From contig JBCAML010000016.1 in assembly GCA_038503075.1 (NCBI GenBank), forward strand, positions 1,511,706 through 1,575,705: 64,000 nucleotides of DNA, read 5' to 3'. Below, one piece after another: positions 58,504 through 64,000 of this stretch (positions are counted from its first letter, which is position 1; each line of letters begins with the position of its first letter). The notes beneath the pieces were generated by a model. The model was not told the DNA's origin, ran no database searches, and saw only the letters and a list, made by a program, of their open reading frames with translations. The DNA is from Gyromitra esculenta (Eukaryota; Ascomycota; Pezizomycetes; Pezizales; Discinaceae). The position numbers were made by a program, and so were the translations under genes.

Positions 58504-59673
58504 ATCGAGCTGGAGCGCTACCGTACAACAAAAGCCCCCGAGCTTCGCAATGAAAGGGGCAATGATCAGCATGGTTTAGGGTCGGCGGAACTGAAATCGA
58601 AAAACTCTACCGGTAAACCTGACCTTCCAGCGGCAGTGGCGCTGCCTTTTGATGCTTGCGATTACTGTTCTGCTCCTAAGGCTCGCAACCAGCCCGATTA
58701 TAAAGCAAAGCTAGCGGCCGCGGAAAAGGCTCTTTTAGTTCAGTGCGAGGTCACCGCTCGTGAGAATCAAGAAAAGAAGGAACTCCAATTGGTAAACGAC
58801 AGACTTAGGAAAGCGGTAGTGCACCTGAGAACAGGAACCTTAAATACCAAGAGCCTAGCTATCTGGACTTTTGACACCAACGAAGTACAGCAATGGGATA
58901 AGCCAACCCAGACGGTCTCAAAGAAGATTACCCTTCCTCGATTGTATTCAGCACCCCCAGCCATAGCGTTAGGACTCGCCTCGCTAGATATTGAAAATCG
59001 TGCTAGTGTTGGAATACGCTCGTTCAGTGATAGGGTGCGGAATGACAGCTTCCGGATCCGTATCGCTACCTTTGCCGATGTGGCAGCGTATAGTGCCAAA
59101 TGCGTTGGTCTAGAAATAGAGCCTGGCAATCCGGATTTTCAATGTGGAAGTTTCAGCACTGCCAGGGACCGCCGGTGGCATGCACCCCAAGTTAAGGATA
59201 CATCTTTGATCACTTTCCCTCTCCCGTACTCCAGGCCGCCGCTTGTGGTGGTCTGGTTGAAGGGCTTCAACCTCTGCTTAGATAACGCCCGTTGCCTGAG
59301 CACCTATCCAACAGATATAACTACGGAAGGATTTACACTCAACATCGAGACTTGGTGCGATTCGGTCTTATATACAGCTGATATATCATGGGTTGCTATC
59401 ACAGTAGATAGAGCGAGTGTCTTTAGTGGCAGTTTTGCGACGTCTACCCTTCGCCCGGAGAGACTACCCGAGCGCGGATACGTGAGCTTTAGGAGTGATT
59501 TCCATGCCCCTCCCCGCGTGATAATGGCGATCAACAAAATCGATATGGGTTTGGAGAACGATACGCGGTTCTCGCTTGAAGTCAGCGATATCACTGCTGA
59601 TGGGATGACCTGGCAGCTTGATGGCGATGCTGCCCTTTATTCTATAGGGGCATCATTTATTGCGCTTACTTAG
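58480..59673 (+). CDS. triple H-type lectin domain protein, 5' end unresolved
   Basis: Open frame of 397 codons ending TAG at 59673 without a usable early ATG, so at least one upstream exon must exist. 58480 follows a good acceptor (GATCCTAG). A candidate first exon is 58268-58411 (48 codons, GTAAGG donor, 68-nt intron, phase 0), but it lies antisense to a broken secreted gene and is uncertain. Residues 1-135 of the frame are polar, with a coiled-coil stretch (KLAAAEKALLVQCEV...). Three H-type lectin domains follow, at about 140-220, 225-305 and 310-395. Each has the (S/A)PPxVxV or HAPPRV strand, then a GL..LD or similar turn and a last W/F-containing strand (YTADISWVAI, YSIGASFIAL). The family, which includes Helix pomatia agglutinin and discoidin, binds GalNAc-type glycans. 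Whether the sugar-site residues are kept cannot be judged by eye. Confidence 0.75.
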   Translation: MSKAAKAHIELERYRTTKAPELRNERGNDQHGLGSAELKSKNSTGKPDLPAAVALPFDACDYCSAPKARNQPDYKAKLAAAEKALLVQCEVTARENQEKKELQLVNDRLRKAVVHLRTGTLNTKSLAIWTFDTNEVQQWDKPTQTVSKKITLPRLYSAPPAIALGLASLDIENRASVGIRSFSDRVRNDSFRIRIATFADVAAYSAKCVGLEIEPGNPDFQCGSFSTARDRRWHAPQVKDTSLITFPLPYSRPPLVVVWLKGFNLCLDNARCLSTYPTDITTEGFTLNIETWCDSVLYTADISWVAITVDRASVFSGSFATSTLRPERLPERGYVSFRSDFHAPPRVIMAINKIDMGLENDTRFSLEVSDITADGMTWQLDGDAALYSIGASFIALT

Positions 59674-61184
59674 TATTAGTGTCTAGTATGAAGTTTCCTT
59701 GTTGTACCTAAGTTCTGAAAGATTACGGTGTTAGAGAGGAAAGAAAGAGTTAGAGTAATATAAGTTACGATTAGTGATAGGTCTCGGTGCAGAATTCCTC
59801 AAGCCCCAACCAAGCCAAAAGTTGGACGTTTTCGCCCTCTTCAAATAAATCTAAGCTTATCGCAGGTCTTGGTATACTGGATAAACATATCCAATTACAA
59901 AAAAAACCTAGACAGGGATCCGGACCGATCGAGTGATATAACTCGGAATGGCTCGTGAGATTTAGTAGAAATTTGTGGAAGATATTGCTACAAGCAGCTT
60001 GCATTAGTATAATAAAAAGCTCGAAATTCTTCTACCAGATTTAATTACCTATATATCCCACTTTTCTTTCGGCCGTATATATATATATCACTGTGCGTAT
60101 GTGTCGGCACCGGGGTTTTGTTCACGCTATAACTTCAGTTGCATGTGGCATTCTTGTACCAGATTTAAAAACAATGAAACAATGATTTAACAAAAAAAAA
60201 AAGTATGTGCCGGCACCATACAGAGTCCATGAACTGTTTTTTCCTTTGTTGGCACGTGACTCTCGTTCAAATAATAATCTTTGTTTCAGACTTGTCAGTG
60301 CAGGTAGGTCTAGAGTAGTTTTCGCGATTCAACCAAGTTATTATGTATATATATGAACCGACTCGACACCACATGAGGTCAGTAATTACCACTATATTCG
60401 TAGGGGTTTATGCTCTAATATGTAGGAACTGAATACCAACTAGCTAGTGAACCGATTCCAACGATTCAAGACTAGTTCATAACCCATCATCTAGGCTCTG
60501 ACATCCTTTTACGCATGACTCGGATCATACATATTACGCTCCTCGGAAGTCAGCTCGACAATGTTCCAAATGGCTTGTCAGCTATGATTCATGCAATGGC
60601 AATGGCGAACGATAGGGTTTCTTAGTTTTGACATGAGTGATTAGTAGCCAGTGCACTATACAAAATACGCGTGGCTGCAAGTATCTGTGATATATGACTA
60701 CTCTAAACTAGGCGAGTTTTATAGTATCGTCGGTTTTTGAGTTATGGCTAAAGCATGGGAATTAGATTTTTGTCAGTTCTGGGTTTTGTGTATGTGACGT
60801 CCTTATTCCACTTTTATGGGTTTTGATTCCTTCAGACAAGGTCTGCGTTGAATATTGTTACCATAGATCATGCGGGTTTGGATTACTATTCCGGATGCCT
60901 TCGGCAGATCCGCACTTACTACCTAGATCGTCACCCAGGTTTGATCTCGACGCTTAATACGCTTGCTTAATACGCTTCGTGCAGCTTACTGCTTATCATA
61001 ACATGTATCTTGGGATTCACCAACCAGAGTACAGTGCATACATGTATTATTAGTTGTCGCTGATATCTAAGACATTCACTGCGAACATCCACGGGTCAGC
61101 TGAAGAATATAAGCTGATGTCCTTCGTGCAGATAAGAAGGATTCTCTCCCTTCGCCTCAAAACCCATCGCCAAAAGGTGCTGCC
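59674..61184. other. intergenic, AT-rich
   Basis: No supported gene. A TA dinucleotide run lies at 60075-60087 and TACATGTA at 61039-61046. A minus-strand 77-codon frame (59771-60004) has no signal or domain. TATA-like AATATAAG lies about 75 nt before the FAD oxidase start. Confidence 0.5.
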
Positions 61185-62995
61185 ATGAAGACTTATACAA
61201 CCCCCCTCACCATTGCCGTCTTAGTCGGTGTTTTATCGGTACTATATTCGAAGGACTACATTCCGTCTAATCTATTCCCTTGGACCGGCACCGCCGTTCT
61301 GGATCTAGGCCAACTTTCTCCTAACGCCTCAATCGTTCTGCCCAAGCAAAATGCCACTTATTTTTCACAGCTAACGAAAAGATTCGCGGCTTTGGTTCAA
61401 CCCGATATCACTGCTGTCGTCCGCGTTGGCACAGAAAGCGATGTTCTACAGATTGTCCGTGAACTCTCTCCCGTCTGTCTTGAGGGTTCTTTTCAATCTG
61501 CTTACAATTTCCATCCTCACATTACCTGATATCTCACAGATTAACTTCGCAAAAAGAGAACACCGTACCATCTTGGCCGGAAGTAGCCGACATGGTTGGG
61601 CGCTCTCGCTGAATGATGTCCGCAATGCGATTATGATCGATATCCAGTCTCTCTCCAGTATCTCTATTAACACCTCCACTAACACCATGACCGTTGGTGG
61701 TGGTGTCAAGTTCGGTGACGTGGTGGCAGCTCTGCATCCTGCCAAAAAACAAACCGGTTGCTACTCCTTTATCTTGCCTGTTACTTTCAATGGTCGTAGT
61801 TAACATCATGAAGTTGTTGGAGTTTGTGATTGTGTTGGCCTCTTAGGCGCAGGTTTGGGAGGTGGCCATGGAGGGTTACAGGGTCTCTACGGTCTCATCG
61901 CCGACAACCTTGTTTCGGCCCGCCTTGCTGCGGCTGCCGGAGAAATAATTACCGTCTCAAAAACCTCACACGCAGACCTATACTGGGGGCTCCGAGGTGC
62001 TGGCCACAATTTTGGCATTGTAACGGAGGCAGTATTCAATATCTATGATCAGATCAACGAAGGCATGCAGTTCAATGCCGAAATATTTTACTCGCCCGAT
62101 CAAATCGAAGCCATCTTTACCGCAATCAACGAATTTAAGCACCCTCCCGAGACAACTGTGTTTGTTATATTGTTGACACTACCAACTCTCGAGGTTCATC
62201 CCCGTTTTCTTACCTACCGCTTTTAGACCCATATGGCCACCCCCTTCCATTCCGACCTTTTGCTCTTTTTGTACCGATATCTAAATTACCTCCCATAGCA
62301 TGTTGCCGTACTCAGCTTTGTCTCCTCGACTAGTGCTGCCAAAGCCATCTCTCAAATCAACAGCGCTTTCGGCCACATACCACACCTATCACGCACGGAG
62401 TCAGTCATCCCATGGGACAAGATCAATACCTTGGGTATGCTGGGCTTAGGAGTTGAAGCATGTGTGGTCAAAGACAGGAAAAACGCATACTCTGCTTCCG
62501 TGATCCATTATGACATCCCCACAATGCGCGCTGTGTATGACCTGTATGCCGAATTTATCTCCAAATACCCGTTAGCAAATGGAACTGCTGTTGTGTTCGA
62601 GTCGTACGCGGTTCATGGAGTTCAAGCGGTTGATGCATCGGAAACGGCATATGCCCACCGGGAGGAAAATCACATAATGTAAGCTTGGTTCTCTCTACAT
62701 ATTGTGTGAGGGGTAAGGTGGCTGATATTGGTGGCGCAGAATTCTATACGCCGGGTATCCAGATTCATCGCTCGATGGTGTAACAAAAAGCTGGATGGAG
62801 AGTTCCATTGATGCAATAAACCACAGTGGAGGATTCGGGAAACCGACTGTGTACTTGAACTATGCTCAAGGCCCAGAAGGGTTTGGTGCAATTTACGGAT
62901 ACGAGGAATGGCGCCAAGACAAGCTTAAGGGGCTCAAAAGAAAATATGATCCTGAGGGTATGTTTAACGGATATAATCCAATTCCGCGGACTTGA
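61185..62995 (+). CDS. FAD-linked oxidase, berberine-bridge-enzyme (BBE/PCMH) type (5 exons)
   Basis: Exons 61185-61454, 61540-61756 (or to 61792), 61847-62193, 62299-62678 and 62740-62995 give about 489 residues. The N-terminus is a hydrophobic signal or anchor (LTIAVLVGVLSVLY). The FAD-binding PCMH domain follows, with H108 in SSRHGW as the likely covalent flavin His, then MTVGGGVKFGDVVAAL, GAGLGGGHGGLQGLYGL and DLYWGLRGAGHNFGIVTEAVF. The C-terminal BBE motif is GFGAIYGYEEW with a following PEGMFNGYNPIPRT. Such enzymes oxidise alcohols, sugars or secondary metabolites in the secretory path. Odd points: the first donor is GTCCGT, one base from GTACGT, and the exon 2/3 junction is ambiguous. 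There the usual CxCVG (second covalent link) is missing or altered to GCYSF. The gene may be starting to decay. It is the most telomere-proximal gene. Confidence 0.8.
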
Positions 62996-63882
62996 AATAA
63001 GGTTGCCGACGGTCGAGAAGCTACATGCCGATGAAGTTAGAGTCTTGCTGTAGCTGTATATTTCAAGGAAAAGAAATTGAAATGAAGCAAGTGTGTGCTG
63101 GATCAAGGGGGAGCCTTGACTTAGTATCGCGAAGAGAAGAGCAGGAACACCCGCGGTTGTGATGTATATGCATTATGCATGTATGTGTAGAAAAAATACA
63201 AAAGATTCCAAGATCCCCAAAAGAAGTACATAGAATTATCTAAAACCCTTGCCACAAGTCGAAGCCTATCCTCATCCAACTAAAGCTGGCAGCAAAACTT
63301 TGGGGGATATCAAACCCGTATTCAATACATGCATATATTAGAAAATGTTTTGTGAAACGTTAGTTTCCGAGATATAGTCGCGGTAAGGAGTCAGGAAGGG
63401 TAGTCGAAAGCTAAGACCGTGTGGGTTGTTGAACGTCTACTCTGTTTTGTCTGATTTCCTGACTCCTCAGTTAGCTGAGACAGTCAGGGATATATACAAC
63501 CCTCTTGGCGGATGCGGATGTTAGGGGGATCCGAGCGGAAGGCCTCTCGGCCGACACGCGATGATGCAATTTCGATCGACTAGCGGCGGCAGAGTTCGGT
63601 TACTCTTTCGGGTAATCGAAACCTGTGTACGCGTCATCTAATATCCGGGTATGCGGGAGAAAGAGGGGTAAACTATGAAACATGCAGGTGATACTACGTG
63701 CGTCATGCACTCCGCCACGATGCAGTGTTACGTGCAGGGGGCGGCTGTTCGGTCCGTCGGTTATCCTCGGCCCGAGGGCTCCGCTAAGTCCGACGCCAAG
63801 ACGCCAAGCCGGCTCGGAGATAACATCCGTTCCGTTCCGTGCCAAGATGCCAAGGGTTGTACCACCTTCCTAATCCGGGGGG
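62996..63882. other. subtelomeric region between last gene and telomere
   Basis: No gene. A 12-bp inverted repeat lies at 63386-63397 and 63456-63467. The last 300 nt are GC-rich with repeated GCCAAGA(C/T)GCCAAG and CGTTCCGTTCCGT blocks, unlike the AT-rich DNA before. Short frames at 63600-63890 are not convincing. Confidence 0.5.
63386..63467. repeat. 12-bp perfect inverted repeat, 58-nt spacer
   Basis: AGGAGTCAGGAA (63386-63397) and its exact complement TTCCTGACTCCT (63456-63467). Confidence 0.8.
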
Positions 63883-64000
63883 TTTAGGGTTTAGGGTTTA
63901 GGGTTTAGGGTTTAGGGTTTAGGGTTTAGGGTTTAGGGTTTAGGGTTTAGGGTTTAGGGTTTAGGGTTTAGGGTTTAGGGTTTAGGGTTTAGGGTTTAGG
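63883..64000 (+). repeat. telomere, (TTTAGGG)n
   Basis: Sixteen perfect TTTAGGG units plus six bases run to the window edge without a single variant. The G-rich strand reads toward the right end, as expected at the 3' end of a chromosome, so this is a true end rather than an internal array. Confidence 0.97.

Overview
The window is the last 64 kb of one chromosome arm of a filamentous ascomycete (Pezizomycotina-type). It ends at the right edge in a telomeric array of (TTTAGGG)n. The fungal assignment rests on short introns (mostly 50-100 nt, GTRNGY donor, CTGAC/CTAAC branch site, YAG acceptor) and on gene families: a GPI-anchored GH76 mannanase, a SUR7-type membrane protein, a BBE-type FAD oxidase, S10 carboxypeptidase, a fungal C2H2/RING-like protein and a TPR-CHAT protein. 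I cannot name the species. Most multi-exon genes were assembled by hand from splice signals and frame continuity. Coordinates give the full span and exon limits are in the text.

Layout, left to right. 1-2211 is the 3' part of an RRM-like protein made of three copies of one two-part module. 3094-3695 (minus) is a small secreted protein with a six-cysteine knottin pattern. 7363-9250 (minus) is a C2H2 plus RING-like protein whose long last intron holds a fold-back element. 16197-19962 is a polyQ/RGG protein with a WW domain and a Tyr/Asp tandem-repeat tail. 23600-26167 is a disordered protein with a CxxC zinc domain. Next come an atypical SDR (28529-29357, minus), an unrecognised two-exon gene (31437-32626), a SUR7-type protein (37080-38107), a phytanoyl-CoA dioxygenase-like enzyme (39975-40973) and the GH76 enzyme (42459-44176).

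The last 20 kb has a different character, dominated by recognition and effector-type families. A TPR-CHAT protease-like protein (45090-48971, minus) faces an unrecognised 320-aa gene (49364-50440). Then follow an S10 carboxypeptidase with a 5-nt microexon (51722-53792), a small secreted-protein candidate (54479-54727, minus), a vWA-domain protein with an intact MIDAS motif (55299-57452), a broken secreted RNase-like gene (57974-58503, minus), a triple H-type-lectin protein (58480-59673) and an FAD oxidase (61185-62995) less than 1 kb from the telomere.

The housekeeping-like genes at left and centre (cell wall GH76, SUR7, WW and zinc-finger proteins) show no operon-like relation to each other. 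Near the telomere, the divergent TPR-CHAT/unknown-protein pair and the vWA and lectin genes resemble fungal self/non-self or defence repertoires; this is inference from family and position. Large gene-free stretches hold microsatellites, hairpins, short TTAGGG-type interstitial motifs and an over-abundant TACATGTA palindrome.
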